64,000 bases of DNA from Zeus faber (GCA_960531495.1 OY482863.1:7715000-7778999); one strand, 5' to 3'; positions 34,860 through 47,845 are shown, counted from the stretch's first letter. The notes: generated by a model not told the origin, from the sequence alone. Made by a program: numbers and translations.

Positions 34860-35959
34860 GATTTGCTAATATTCTAGGCATCTTCTCGTCATTGAGACTA
34901 ACCCAAGTTATAGGAACCATAAAGAAAAAAAAACAAAAAAAAAAAACACTTTCTGAGCTGTTTCCAAAATGATATACAGTACTGTACAATTGCTGTTAGT
35001 GAACTAAGCTGCTGTGTGTGAGCAATAAACTGGCAAAACTTGAAGATGGATGGAGGTGCAGTCTGTTGCAGACAGTAGCCAATTTGTAAAAGTGCTGGAA
35101 GTTGGCGATGTAATAGATGTATTCTCTAGTAATGGAGTGATAATTCTCTGATCCCTGCAATGCTTCATTAATATCATGATGATGTATTACCAATTAAGTC
35201 ACTGTCAACTCAGTGAAGAAAAAATAGAAATTATGAGATGTAAAAGTAATTTTTTGCAGCACACTTTTGTGTACTCTTTGTACTGTGACAGCAAGCACTC
35301 TCCTCGTTTTTACTTTGGATTTTGTGAATAAAGGACGAGGAAACGCATCACTGCAGGAAGAATTTCACATTTTAAATTGTGGTGCCAAATGTTACAAATT
35401 GCAGCATTAGCGGTTGATTATAATCCTAATCCTTCAAAGAGGCATTAGTTTTGGATCATCAAATAAAGGTTACTGTAGGAGTCCCTACCCGCTGGAATGG
35501 GGTTTAGCTGGGGAGACGGGGGGGAATCTTTCTGGCACTAGGGCGTCGCCATGGCATGAGTTTTTTATTACAGATGGGAACAGAAAGGCTCGCTGGCCAA
35601 ATGATAAACAATGAACAATAATGATAATAACAATCAAGTCGGGGCGCAGGAGGATGACCGCTTCCCCGGGTCCAGGTCGGCTGATGAGCCACGTGCACTG
35701 ATCACTCTCTGCAAAACAGACAAACATTAAGAAAGCTCCCTGTCCCGAATCGGAGCAATCAGCGCCGCTCGGGCGGTTATCTGTCCAATTCGGGACAGCT
35801 GTGCAGCCGCAGGAAGGAAGCCGCGCTTCCCTCTGCAGCGCGGCCCTTTTGTCCGCCACAGTTCCTTTAGGCACATGCATTGTATTTATGCACTTGGAAT
35901 ATGACTTTTTCAAAACACGTATAGCATATCCGCCAACACAGAACCTTTTTGCCGAGGCA
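34860..35959. other. no gene supported
   Basis: A-run at 34924-34946. A minus-strand frame at 35485-35913 (142 codons) overlaps other frames and shows no known domain. Confidence 0.4.
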
Positions 35960-36075
35960 AGTGAAGAGCAAAGTTCTTTGAAATTGCAAGGCTGTTCTAG
36001 TTCATCAGTTCCAGCCAGAGGAGCAGCTCTGTGTTCATCAGAACATGTTTCACTCAGAAAGTGACGACTTTACGT
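35960..36075 (+). repeat. dispersed repeat E, copy 2
   Basis: AAATTGCAAGGCTGTTCTAG, CATCAGTTCCAGCCAGAGGA and GCTCTGTGTTCATCAGAAC are shared with the copies at 16970 and 42355. This is the longest form. Confidence 0.55.
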
Positions 36076-36439
36076 GGAGATGAAAGGTTGCACTGTTTTT
36101 CTTTGAGATTCGGTTCTTGACGACTCACTCATTAGGAAGGGTGATTCGATTTTCTGACTCTTGGTCAGTTTGGTTAAGTTGGTGTAATGCACAGTAAGTG
36201 AATTCTGTAAAAACTATTTTTTTTGATGGAACAAAAAGAGTCAATCGGTCACATTCAATGTGAATTGTGACAAATGCAGTCGCCACTTTTGCCTTGGATC
36301 TCAATTCGGTTAAATATTTTCCATTTCTGAATTGAAGATTGACTCGCTCGCCCACTCTTTTGCCGGACTCCTGAATCATTTAAAAGATTTGCGAGTCCAG
36401 CCTAACAATAAGTGTGGCATAATAATAAGCACAGTTCTA

Positions 36440-36540
36440 CATGTTTCTGGCGTTTGTCGTGGTCGACGCAGTAGTGGTGTGCGGTGGGGTTATTTCATTG
36501 TAAAAAGTGTCCCGTGGCAGAAGAAAGGTTGGGAAACACT
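36440..36540 (+). mobile_element. MITE 3' end fragment
   Basis: The segment ends GAAAGGTTGGGAAACACTG and matches, in reverse complement, the fragment at 41158-41220 (TTATTTCATT, then GTGGCAG- or TGTGCCGG-like, then AGGTTGGGAA). It looks like the end of a hAT-type nonautonomous element. Confidence 0.45.
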
Positions 36541-36894
36541 GAACTAGAAGAGAGGGAGGAGCAGGTAGGACGGAGACAGGCTGCAGCAGACATCAGATAA
36601 GCGCCTCCAAAAAAAAAAAAAAAAAAAACACGAGCTAAGCAGAGCTTTTGCTCCGCAATTCTATTACGAGGGGGTGTGGTGGGGGGAGGTTAAGCTCAGG
36701 AGGACAAGAGGGAGGACAAGGACAAACCATAAGTGGAGGAAAGACAAACTACTGGTGGAGAGGGGATAATTGTGTGCAGGAGAGTCAAAGGGAGGGACGA
36801 GAAAATTCACAGTTAAGGTCGCGCGGCGTTGATGACGGAGGCGTTTTTCACCCGGATTCAACTTGGTCGTTTCGGTGCTGTTGAGCTCATGGAG

Positions 36895-37015
36895 ATCAAC
36901 GTTGATCGAGTCAAGTCAAGCTTATTTCTCCTAGCCCTTAATCATAAAACAGTCTCAAAGGGCTTCACAAGCTCCACATATTACATAGAAATAAATCAGC
37001 ATCCTCTTAACCTCC
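36895..37015 (+). repeat. common teleost interspersed repeat fragment
   Basis: GTCAAGTCAAGCTTATTTCT followed by CAGTCTCAAAGGGCTTCACA is a sequence that recurs across many fish genomes (general knowledge). I cannot assign its class from this copy. Confidence 0.5.
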
Positions 37016-37920
37016 ACCCGGGCGCGGGAACCACTTCCAAGAAACCTTTAGTAGGGGTCATAGAAGGAGGAATCTACCTTCCGGGACGGCCGGGCTGCAA
37101 TGGATTCCGAGTGGGGCAATGTTATTCGCATTACACAACAAATCTTTGGTTATAATAGTGAATCTTTGATGGAAGTTGACATGTGGGTCCGTGGCGTTGA
37201 CCATTAGCGGATCTGCTTTGCCTCTGTTGACCTCTGAAGCGGTGTTGCAGAGACCAAAACGGAGGAAGTTGAAATATAAATTTGAGACTCAACACGGTTT
37301 GCAGTTGGGAGGGCGGTATAGATGCTGTAAGTAACCCTTAATTTGTGTTCATCTGTTCATAGTTGGCAAGGTCTTTTTGAGTTGACATGAGCTATAACCT
37401 GTTTGTAATCGAGGGCTCGATCCGTCATTGGAAAACAACGCCTGCTATGCTCCCCCGTCTGCCCCAAACCCCGGGCTTGCGCTAACCAACCCCTACCCGG
37501 TCAGAACTCACTGATAGCCAGCTGACTGTGCATGATGGTGAGCTGCAGACAAAGGCATGATAGCTCACATTCTTCGATGCTTTTCACGATCGTGATTTTC
37601 ATGCATCATGATTCTCGTTGCGTTGATGGCATTGGCACTTCAGCTAATTGTGACTGAGTACTAGGGTCGGCCACTGGCGTTGTGAGAAAGCAGTGTGTAT
37701 GTGTTGGCAGGTCCGTTATCACGAGCTACCCCCCCACCCCCGCCCCCACACACACACAAACACACACACCCACACCCACACCCGTGCTGGATCAGGGAGC
37801 GCACGGCAGGGGGAAGTTCAATTAGACTTTGCTCTGTAAATGGGGATGGAGATGGAGGAACATCATTATTCTCCCAGTTTCTACCTCCGCTTATCGTGCT
37901 CCGGCAGACTGGAGCTTTTG
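37016..37920. other. no gene seen
   Basis: Mixed DNA with a C/CA-rich run at 37727-37782. Nothing recognised. Confidence 0.45.
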
Positions 37921-37927
37921 AGAGAGC

Positions 37928-37967
<40 letters not shown>

Positions 37968-38036
37968 TGTCAAGGAGAGAGAGAGAGAGAGAGAGAGAGA
38001 AATGTCAAGTAGAGAGAGAGAGAGAGAGAGGGAAAA
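37921..38036. repeat. (GA)n microsatellite in three blocks
   Basis: Three GA runs separated by near-identical TATGTCAAGG- and AATGTCAAGT-type spacers, indicating duplication of a GA-plus-spacer unit. Confidence 0.95.
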
Positions 38037-38918
38037 ATGTGCTTGGTAGCCTGAGAAGGGGAGGGGGTGGGTGGTAGAAGTTTTTTAGTTTTTTTTCTAA
38101 TTAAATTTTTTGCTCCTCTGTTTGCTTCCATCGCGCATCAGGTCTCGCAGCAGGCGGCTGTATTTCCTTCCATCACCTTTTGTTACAGCAAATTACACGC
38201 TCAAAGCAAAAAAGTCAGACCGTTAGCAATTTCAAAACAAACATCCAAAGCACTTAAATCATCCAGCCGATAGGATACTGTACCATTGACCCTCAAAAAC
38301 AAAGGAATTAAACACCCTGCGGAAACATCGAAGGTTGTTTAATTGTCAAAAAACTTGTGTGTGTATGTCCATATTTTTGTAATCTTGTTAAAGAGCGCAC
38401 ACAGTTGGTTGAAGAACGCATATTGCACCGTTATTACAGCTATTACACAGTTATAACACAGTTATCCCGTTATTTTTCCTCATTTTGGCAACACTCTTAA
38501 CCCAACTCCTCTCAAAAGCTAGGTGCGATGACATGTTTCTCACCCTTTCACTTTCCTGTTTCTCAGTCAGCCTTGCTGTTACCTTTAAGCTGAGCTTTGT
38601 GCTTTGTTTTGTTTGTTTGTTGTTTTTTTTTTGCCCCTGCTTTTCTCACAACTCACAATCCTCAGGGGCTGCACGGCGGCGTACTCGATGAAAAGTGCTG
38701 GGGGCCCCTTCAAATCCCAGACTGCGGCGCCATGGTAACGCAATCTCACGCTTACACTCGGGTCTCAAAAAACCCTGCGCCAATGCCTGGTCGGGCCGGT
38801 CGTATTTGCAATGCGACATAAAAGAAGAAAGTGTATAGTTGTAATGGCGCAGCACAACAGAGCCCCGTGTCATTACTAATTCAACGCGCCGCGCTCCCTA
38901 TCTGCGGCCGCACTCAGC

Positions 38919-39083
38919 ATGGCGGCGGCTTCGAGTCGAGGCGAGGCGGTCTGTGTATGCTATTTATCTCGCTTCGACTCTCTCATTAGTTTGCACCGCT
39001 GCTCGAAAAGTATTTATGACAAGGAGAAGGGAATGTTACTCGTTACTCGTTTGCAGATCCCCACGTGGGATAATTTGCAATGA
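38919..39083 (+). other. CpG-dense patch with 54-codon open frame
   Basis: A small CpG-dense patch (about 38880-38960, with a GCGGCCGC NotI-type site) contains an ATG in favourable context (CAGCATGG) within an ATGGCGGCGGC run, which resembles promoters and YY1-type start regions. The frame runs 54 codons (start MAAASSRGEA) to a TGA at 39081-39083. The peptide is not recognised. It may be a first exon or promoter, a conserved element, or chance in GC-rich DNA. Confidence 0.2.
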
Positions 39084-40000
39084 GGAAAGAAAAGACGTGA
39101 GCGCTCATCGCTAGGTTCCGAAAATAGGCCGTCTCCATCTTTTATTCTACTCTGTTGAGGACAGTGGTCTTCGGGTCACCTTGCCTCCGTGCGCTCCCCG
39201 GATCAATTTCCCAAAGATTTTTGATGATTTATCGGAGGTCATTTGTTACATTTTTGTTAATGTAGTTGTTGTTTTCTTTCAAAGGTCAAAACGTTGATAT
39301 TGATAGCAGGTTTGTAATACAATCCAATAGCAATTATATTCGCTGTGGCCTTGCCACTAGCCAATAAGATGGAGGACTATTTCTAAGGACACCCTCAATT
39401 GTTCCATTATGCAGGGCAACACTAATCTGTCTTCACAGCAAAAAGATCTGAATACATTTTTAAGCAGTCGCGCCGGATGAAATTTGTGATGCTGAAGTGT
39501 TATTCCTACCAAATGTGATTTAGAATCCCCCTCCATGTCTGAGACCGAATTCATTCAAATTATAGATACTCCCTTTCCTGGGATGTCCTATAGGAATGAA
39601 AGGTCAACACTCTACTTTTTTTTTAGCAATGAGTGGGGCTGTTTTGTTTAACAAAATAGCCAGTGTTTTATTTTTTTGTAGTTGGTGGATGCTGAACCTT
39701 CATCCAAACTACCGTCAAAACGCTGTTGTAACCTTCAGAGCTTTACACCAGGAGCATAATAAGGCTCAGAAAAGTACACCAGCAATCAATGCCATTCTGA
39801 TTCATATGGGACTTGTTAGCAAAAATGTTTTAATATGTTTTTTTATATTCTTTTGTCATTTGCCGTTGAATTGTAACTTTTTATCAATTCCAGATCAACA
39901 TCTGGACACACACAGGACACAACACGACACAGGGCGCACACAAGATCAATAATACCGGCAACATCCAACATCCATCTAGTAGACTAGAGATGCATTCGAG

Positions 40001-40521
40001 GAGTGGTTTCCAACTGGTGGGTCCCGATCCAAAACTGGGTCGCACATCCATTTCTAATAGTTGTGGATGCAGATGTATAGGTCTGTGTGGTGTGGGGATG
40101 GTCTGGTTGAGCAGCCGCACCTGACCTGGATCTAGGTGATTGGGATCAGAGTGGCTGCATACCTGTTGCTCGCTGGGTGGTCTAATGAGCAGCAGGTAAA
40201 ACTGCCATCCCCACACTCACTCAGGAGAGAGTAGCCCTGTCATGACATGTACTATCTGCTCGGGCCTTATTCCACCTCGCCTCCTCTCTACAATGAAACA
40301 ACCCAATCGTCTTCTGTGTCTCTGTGCCGGAGGGAACTGAAAACGCCACTCGGGTGGAGTGTGGTGGGCAGAACTGCAACATTCTGTTTCTTCAAAAAAA
40401 ACAATATTAATATTTTTTTGAGGTGTTGCAAACTTTTCCGATACAGTTCATTTATTTGGATCATGACCTAATGATTGAGGACAAAAATGGATCCTGAGGC
40501 TAGACCAGTTGAGAACGACTC
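40001..40521. mobile_element. candidate MITE with nested element
   Basis: GAGTGGTTTCCAACTGGT at 40001 matches the reverse complement of the segment ending at 40521 at about 15 of 18 positions. Flanking octamers are only 5 of 8 alike. A second element with 12-bp inverted ends (40090-40216) lies inside. Confidence 0.45.
40090..40216 (-). mobile_element. 127-bp repeat with 12-bp perfect inverted ends and internal hairpin
   Basis: GTGTGGGGATGG at 40090-40101 is the exact reverse complement of CCATCCCCACAC at 40205-40216. In reverse complement, the interior matches 25413-25527, including a hairpin based on CCTGTTGCTCG. The hairpin here has some mismatches. Confidence 0.6.
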
Positions 40522-41157
40522 TATAAGAGTATTTTAAATATGGATACCATGTTATTTATCAACAACTATTATATTATATTAACTATATACAGGTGTAGTC
40601 AATTCTACAAAAGGTTGTGTTTAGCATGCAAAGCCATTTCCTGGCTCGCAGACGGACATCAAACACATTGACAAGGTGTCAAGTGCAAGGGCCCGGTTTG
40701 ACGAACCTCCTACATCCCACAGAGATATGATTGCCCTTTCATCTGCCAAGCAAAATAAAAAAAAGCATGTCAGGGCTACATTAGAAACTGACTGAGAAAA
40801 CCCACAGATGATTCGAGCTGAGTGGACATTTTGTTTCCCCTGTCAAAGCAGGGGGCGACCGTGTTGGATCAAACGACCACCCCCCCCCCCCCCCCGAGGA
40901 TGTGGAGCAGCCCCAGGCTGATATACAGGGGATCTCTTATCGTCAAATCCTCGCGGAGTGGCGTCGCCGACAGCGGGACTCGAGCAACTTGTATCAGAAG
41001 CTTCTCGGCTGGCATGTGTGGCTAGCATCAGTGGGAATGTATGCAGGATGGGGTGATATTCAGCATGCTAATCAGCCCCATCTGATTTCAAGGCAATAAA
41101 GCATAAGTTGGCATTCTAGTAGCTCAGCAGAGCTCAGGCGCTAAAGCATAGCTTACT

Positions 41158-41240
41158 GCTTCCCAACCTTTTTCCGGCACAGCACACATTTGAAAATGAA
41201 ATAATCCCATGGCAAATCATTATCCTGTTAACCACTAAAA
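41158..41240 (-). mobile_element. MITE end fragment
   Basis: ACTGCTTCCCAACCTTTTTC followed by a segment with ATGAAATAATCCC is the reverse complement of the 36440-36540 fragment, with mismatches. It is an isolated end of the same nonautonomous family. Confidence 0.45.
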
Positions 41241-41499
41241 GCGTATAGAAGTTATGCATAGCTTGCATAGCTAGTTCTATTAGACAACTTGACGGCGACA
41301 CACACTTCTATCAATCTATCTATCCATCTGTAATGCGAGAAGTACGTAGACCTTTTAATGACGTAAAGGTACCAATACTCTGGCATAAAATTACTGTATT
41401 GCAGTGGTGTACTGCAGTGTATGTCAGTGGAGCATTCTAGGGGCAGGGGTGAACATTCGCTCCATTATCTCCACCAGCAGAACTCTGCAGTGTGATGGA

Positions 41500-42180
41500 G
41501 TCAGACGCTGCCTTTCAGTGCTGCCATCAGCGGTTTCAAGTCTGGTTTTTGCCATCCGAGTCACCACTAATGTGCCCTAAATCAGATGCTACCTTAAGGC
41601 TCGATGTAAGCTAAAAGACTCTGTGGCTCAAAGCGGTAAGCAGCTGTTGCAGGCTTGAGGACATCAATGCCAAGTGAATTTTTGAAAGGTGGCCTCTCAA
41701 GGGTGTGTTTAAACGCGCTCGGACATCAGGGTCGAGTGTTAAGTCGACCCTAATGGTGGCACAATGATTTAGATGCTGCCTTCCATCGCAGGTTCAATAC
41801 CAGACAACTCCATCCAACTGCTTTCCTTCAATCAAATGATTGGAGGAGACCGACCAAGATCAGTAGTCTCGGTGGCACAAAGACGTAAGCCCCAGTCAGA
41901 GGACTTGAGGGCTCAATGTGGTGTGGGCCTTTGATAGCCGGACCCCGAGGGCGTGTTGAAGGCCCGGCCCAAGGTTGAGGTCCAAGCGTGACTCTCGTCC
42001 CTGCTGGCATGATGGTTCAGGCGCTGCCGTCACAGGTTCAGCTCCTGATTTTTCCATCCAAGTCCTGTTCCTTGAGTAAAATTATTGGGGGAGACAACCA
42101 AGCCTCATAAGACTCAGTGTCTCAAAGAGTTAAGCCGCTCAAGGAGGACTTGAGGGTTAAATGTCGAGTGGGGGTTCATA
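41500..42180 (+). repeat. ~250-bp tandem repeat, three diverged units with tRNA-like boxes
   Basis: GCTGCC anchors at 41520, 41774 and 42023 and GGCTCAAAGCGGTAAGC-like anchors near 41630, 41871 and 42117 define three units 242-254 bp apart. Each has a TGGCACAATGATTTAGATGC- or TGGCATGATGGTTCAGGCGC-like stretch (A-box-like; weak in unit 1) and a B-box-like GGTTTCAAGTC, GGTTCAATACC or GGTTCAGCTCC. Units are strongly diverged. Confidence 0.65.
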
Positions 42181-42354
42181 TAAATGGGGTTTCATTGCCT
42201 TGTCTCTTCCATCCACCATGTTCTCTAAGGGCCTTGTTTTTAATTGGGATACTGATGGGATGTGAGTGATGCATAGCGCCAAATGCTGGAGTGACAAAGG
42301 AAAACAGTTAACAAATAGCTGTAAACAATGGATCAATTTTGATGGAAGGTCATC

Positions 42355-42460
42355 GATCACTAAATGTCATCACTGTGAAACTTGTTGTTCTGATGAACAC
42401 AGAGCCACTTTTCTGGTCGAAACTAATGAATGAGTACAGCCTTGGCAACTTTAATCTTGC
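42355..42460 (-). repeat. dispersed repeat E, copy 3
   Basis: The reverse complement has AAGTTGCCAAGGCTGTACTC, then GGCTCTGTGTTCATCAGAAC and AAGTTTCAC, matching the 35960 copy in order and spacing. Confidence 0.55.
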
Positions 42461-43404
42461 AAGACAAAAACAAATTTTCATTTATTTTTTTTTAAGTAGA
42501 ATTAGAGAAATCCTCAGCACAGCAGTTGTCAAACAGTTCGAGCTCCAGTCCAGTGCACTCCAGTCCCCCCCCCCTTAGCTTTTTGGGTGAAGCACGAGCA
42601 AACACACAGCTTGAATTTATGGAATCTCCAAAGACATATCAGCGCCCCTTAATTGTATGTTAGCATTTTGGGAAGAGAGGGGTGATGAAATTTGGAGCAA
42701 TCTCAGAAATAGAGATTCGCCGGTTCTGTGAGTGTGACGTAGCCTTTGCTGTCTTTTCTTCTTCTTTTTTTCAATCACAAGTATTTTTGAAGTTTTTAAT
42801 GAGGGCGCCCCGGAAATCATTTTCAAGCATTAATGTACCAAATTTTTAAAAAAGGAAGAAAAAAAATCCCCCAGAAGACCCGTTTCTCAATACGCCTTTT
42901 CCCCGCGATGTGGAACTAACGTCCTTCATCTTTGAGCCACTCTGGTTTTTTGAAGATTGTAATTATGGCGCCCGTGGCCTCTCGCTCGAGTACCCTGGCT
43001 GGGAGCCAACTCAGCACCTCAGCGCGGAGGTGTTTCTTCCAGAAGGTGAGGCGATTAGAGCGAACCGCTACGGACCCGTCGTGGCTGGATCAGGTTCTCC
43101 ACCTCTTCAAACACCACTTTTTTTTAATTAATCATTAACCCGCCAACCTGAGAATAAGCCCGGACGGATGGAGTGTTTGCGGCCGTCTTCCGTGGGTAAG
43201 ACGCGTGACAGAAGTGGACGCCAGCAACAAAGTAAGAGGGAGGTTCTTTTTATTAGCCTCATGAAGGCTGGGCCCGGACCTTGAAGTGGGCATTAATAAT
43301 GAATTTTGGGAAGTTTTGGGAAGTTTTAAGGGAAGTTAAGGAGCAAGATTACAGGTCTGTTGATGAGGATGGGGAGTGCTATAATTGGCTTGGTCTTTCT
43401 GAGA

Positions 43405-43451
<47 letters not shown>

Positions 43452-46400
43452 AATGACGCCCCCTTGTGTGTTTCTTCCCTGGCTCCGGTTTTCTCCTGAC
43501 ACTGATTCTGCTTCCAGAATTGCATACTAGCTTTCTATGTACAGAAGAATGCCAAATTTCGGCGGAGTTGGGTATTTTCCAAACCATTGTATTCTGAAAT
43601 GGTGCGCGAAAAGTACCAGGATGACATGCTACACAGCTGGTGAAACACTGAGTGGCGATATGGCGATCTAGTACGTCCGAGAAGCCATCGTTCTTTTAAT
43701 CACATACTAAGTTGCGTGGGATGATACGTACGTATGTATTGCAGTTCTGAAGCAAGTCTTTAAAAGTGTTGACTTTCCTCCACCCACTGTGTCGCCGCAC
43801 ACGGTGAAGGAACAATGGGACAATGCACTCTTACAACCCCCCGAACCGGATGACACGAGACTGTAACACAGGGAACGAGACGGACCAAGATACTAACTAC
43901 GCACAAAGAAAATGTATTGAAACGATCAATTAAAACAAATACATGGAGAGTAGGGAGATCCTGTGGAACAAATCGGTGCGTGCTCTCCCACACACCGTAT
44001 ATCATGTCTTCCATATACACAGCCGAGCCCACGGGGTCTCATCACCAGGAGCGGATCTGACAACAAGATCTAATGAGCAAACCGTTATGGTCGGCAAACA
44101 ATGTTTGAGCTGCCCTCACGATCCTCAGCCTTGTTTAACAAATACGGTCAAGGCGCGGTCAATTCTTTGGAGCCATTATTCGGGGCTTGCGTCATGTTAC
44201 TTGACAACTGGTCTACGTCTTATTAGTTTGAAACCAATGACATGTTATGCTACGAAAGACAATTTCTGTTGCTCAGACCTTTTTTTTTTTTTTTTACCAC
44301 TGTGTTCAGCCCCCATAACAGCGGCCCGTCGGGCAAAATATTTAAATGGTACCATATTATTGATGACGTTGCTACGGCTATATTGATGAATTTATTGAGT
44401 TTCTGATACGTTCAGACAGTTTTGATTGTAATCTTGACTTGTAGTTCATTAGAAAGAGATGGAATCCTCTTTAAACCATAAGGGTTAGTCTAGGAAAGGA
44501 GCTGATAAGTTTAATACTGTCGGCTTCTAGTTCCCATACATATTGCGAGGGGTCTTCGAAAAGGCAATTTCCCTCTTTATTTCATAGAACGTGGTCCCAA
44601 AAGTGGTGGTTTCATCGAGAGAAGTTGGTCAATGAGGCTACCCTTCTGGCCTACCTAGATTACCAGATTACCTCCATTAAAGACGGGGTGGCGCCACTAA
44701 ATGACCAGCGGTGGTGGAGGAGCTTAGCGAATGAGCCGAAGTTTTGGATTGAAATAATGAAGACATCTGGGTGTTTTGCTCCAGATGTGACATGTTGTGA
44801 ATTCTCATGTCATATGCCCTCTCAGCCTGAGGAACAACTTTTACAGACCTCGCTAATTAAAGGTGTGCCTTGTTTGCTGGGAGGATAGATCGAGACAGAC
44901 ATCCTGAGTGGTGCTGTGTTCGCATTGTCATAAAAAACAAACACACGCATCATTAATAACCACGGTTCAACCACAGAGCGAAACACTGTGTCTTCTTCCA
45001 AAATGGCTTCTTGTTACCTGCATTAAAATTACGTTAAAATTAAAAAAAATTAATATGAAATTGAAGTTGAATTTAAGTGCCCTAATAGGCCACTTGGGCA
45101 AGGGCAGTCATTTCATTGGAGATGGGACCAGGCACAAGGGTTTTCAGCCTTCTTTATTTTTGTTTCCATTTTTTTTCTACTATTTGATACCATTTATTAG
45201 AATTACATCTTTGATTTTGTTTGTGAGCAGAAAACTCTATTTCAAATTTATTTAGCCTTTTTCACCTATTGTAAAGGCCTTTCCATTCCTTTTCGAATGT
45301 ACTATCACTTTCAAACGCAATACATATGCCGGAACAATTAGAAGCCTGGATTAAGATCTATACATCCACAAAAGCTGCAACAAAGTAGGTCATCAAAATG
45401 CTAAATTATACTCTAATGTCACTCTTGTATTAGAAAATAGTCGAGCTTGTCCATTCTGGCAAAAAAAAAAGCCGTATTCCACTGAAATTGTATTCCATGA
45501 TGTAGTTCTTTTTGCACTATTATCCAAATCATTTTGTGACTCCTCTTGAGTTGCGTTCGGCCAGTTGAAAAATTGAGGCGCAATAAGAAATGATATGAGA
45601 CTGTCAATCTGAATTAGATTAAGAAGAAGTTATGACCCAGCAACTTGAATCACAATTGAAAATCAAATATAATTCACCAAGTCTTGCCAGGTGATGATTA
45701 CCTCTGATAATGATTATCTTAAACTTGAAAAAATATCCATTAAGTCACCTCGTCTCCATTTTCACGAGTGATGAAGAAGATATTGGTTTTAATTGTCAGC
45801 AGCGATAAACCTTGTGTGTCTGCTGGGGTCTGGATACGTCTGTAATATAAGCTTTTCATTGCAGTCAAGGGACAGGATGTTGTAGTTATACAGTAATAAT
45901 CTCTATAACGACTGTATTCATTATTGTCAAGGACTTGTCAAGCACAAATAAAGCTTCATCATATATTAAAGAGAGGAATGCTTTCATGTACCTTTCCAAG
46001 CCATCCTTTGGCCCAGTGAATTTAACATCCGTTCTTGAAATTAATACATGTGACGTATGTGCATTGTGTTGTGCTATCAATAAAGTGGAAGCCGGTTGGC
46101 TCAGAACAGAGGGCTTTTGAAGTCAAAGGAGCTGAAGGAGATTGGCGTGTTATTTTGTGGCAGTAATCATATCCCAGAATTAAATGATGTGGTAGTAAAC
46201 TTTGACCATCTAACTGAAACTGTTTTTTCTTCGGGCCAGACTGCGTCCAGTCTATTTATATGTCATATGAAGCAATATATTTCCCAGAACTGCTCCGAGT
46301 TGTTGACATTGAATATGAGGCATAGTGCACAACCCAACCAGAGATATTGACCTGTGTGAATAGACAGCACAACAGAACTGAGTCCCAGCAACTGTAACTA

Positions 46401-46705
46401 TAGCAGAGAAAGTCGGGGAATGTGATGATTGCACCAAGCAATCTAGTCAAGGGAGAGTGTGAAATGGAAGGGGGTCTAGGACTGGGCCTTGAGTAACCAC
46501 ACTGGGGAGTGTGACAGTGTTATTTAGGTGACAGATGTTATCTCTGGCTTCTGTCTAATATAGCATTTGCATTTATTTTATTGCATTTATTAATGTGTTG
46601 GATTTGTAAGGCACAAATATACAGGAAATAAAAGAAACACTTGTATTGTGGACAAAAGTAAGGGAGCTCAACTCACCTCCAGATGGTTTGAGTCGCCAGA
46701 ACTTT
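42461..46705. other. no gene supported
   Basis: Apart from the GT run at 43409-43450, frames such as 43943-44386 (147 codons) and 44625-44888 (87 codons) have no recognised domain, and no transposon motif was identified. Confidence 0.4.
43409..43450. repeat. (GT)n microsatellite
   Basis: Uninterrupted GT run of about 20 units. Confidence 0.97.
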
Positions 46706-46830
46706 CAAGATTCAAGATTCAAGATGTTTATTTGTCACATACATATACATAAGTTCACACATATATGCAGTTAAATGTCGTTGCAACGCACCTGGAGGTT
46801 ATGTGCAATAAACTGTAAAAATAGTAAAAT
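46706..46830 (+). repeat. possible interspersed repeat fragment
   Basis: A tandem AAGATTCAAGATTCAAGATG start followed by TTATTTGTCACATAC and later CAATAAACTG resembles 3'-end fragments of fish retroposons. No second copy is in the window. Confidence 0.3.
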
Positions 46831-47744
46831 GTGCGTAATCTACACGAGGCGCTCGCGCAGGCGACCGCAAGGGCCGGCGCAAGCGCAAATCCTCCCACCT
46901 TCTGCCATGCGTGCGTGATAACGCCACACGTATCCCGATAAATGGACCACTTAGTGAGATGTAGTTGCTGTCACAATTGTATGTGTTTTTGCCCCATCCA
47001 AGTGAAGAACTATCATCCAGGAAAATGGGTTAATTCTGGGTGTATAGGACAATAACTAATGGCATACGTTGTTTAACAGATCCATCAGAAGTCTGGCCAA
47101 TAGCAAGTATAATCCTCCTTTGCCTGTATGCAAATGGAAAGGGGTATTTATGAAAGGAAAAATACAGTTAAGGACCCACGTTGCATTAAAAACAATGTTC
47201 TATTTTACATTTTCGTCCCCAAAGTGTTGCGCACTGTCATATAATTGCAGTGTATGTAAATAATACGTTGGGAAGGACAATTATTAATATAATTTCAAAG
47301 TGCAACACTGGGTTTAAAAAGTTCTATCCGCTAATCCTTGAGCTCTATGGATGTCGAGAATGTTAGTGTATGAGCACGTTACAGCCTGGGACATTGGGAT
47401 TACATCTGCTTTTCTCATTCCCACCTAATGTTATCAAGGAATTCACTTTTCTGGCACATGAATAAATTTCTCGCTCATTTCCGAGGCCTCTCTCCATAGC
47501 AAGCGCTGTCGGCTTTCTCTGTTGTGATATTTATTCAGATCCTCAGTCTTTCTTTGTTTTGTCTTGTTTGTAGGATGACCAGTGGGATGATCCCAACTCT
47601 GGTCTTAAACCTCACCTGCTATTCTCACTCGTCGATCTATCAACGGCAACCTTGTAGCCTATCCGTTGAACATTTCAACTCCCCGGGTAACAGAGAGGCA
47701 CAGGGACGTGCAACCGAGTCACCTGTAGGAATCGCCGGCCCTAT

Positions 47745-47756
47745 ACACACACACAC

Positions 47757-47827
<71 letters not shown>

Positions 47828-47845
47828 TACCCACTTGCATGCATG

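Noticed and set aside
35485..35913. 142-codon minus-strand ORF
   Set aside because: Overlapped by other frames in moderately GC-rich DNA; no domain seen.
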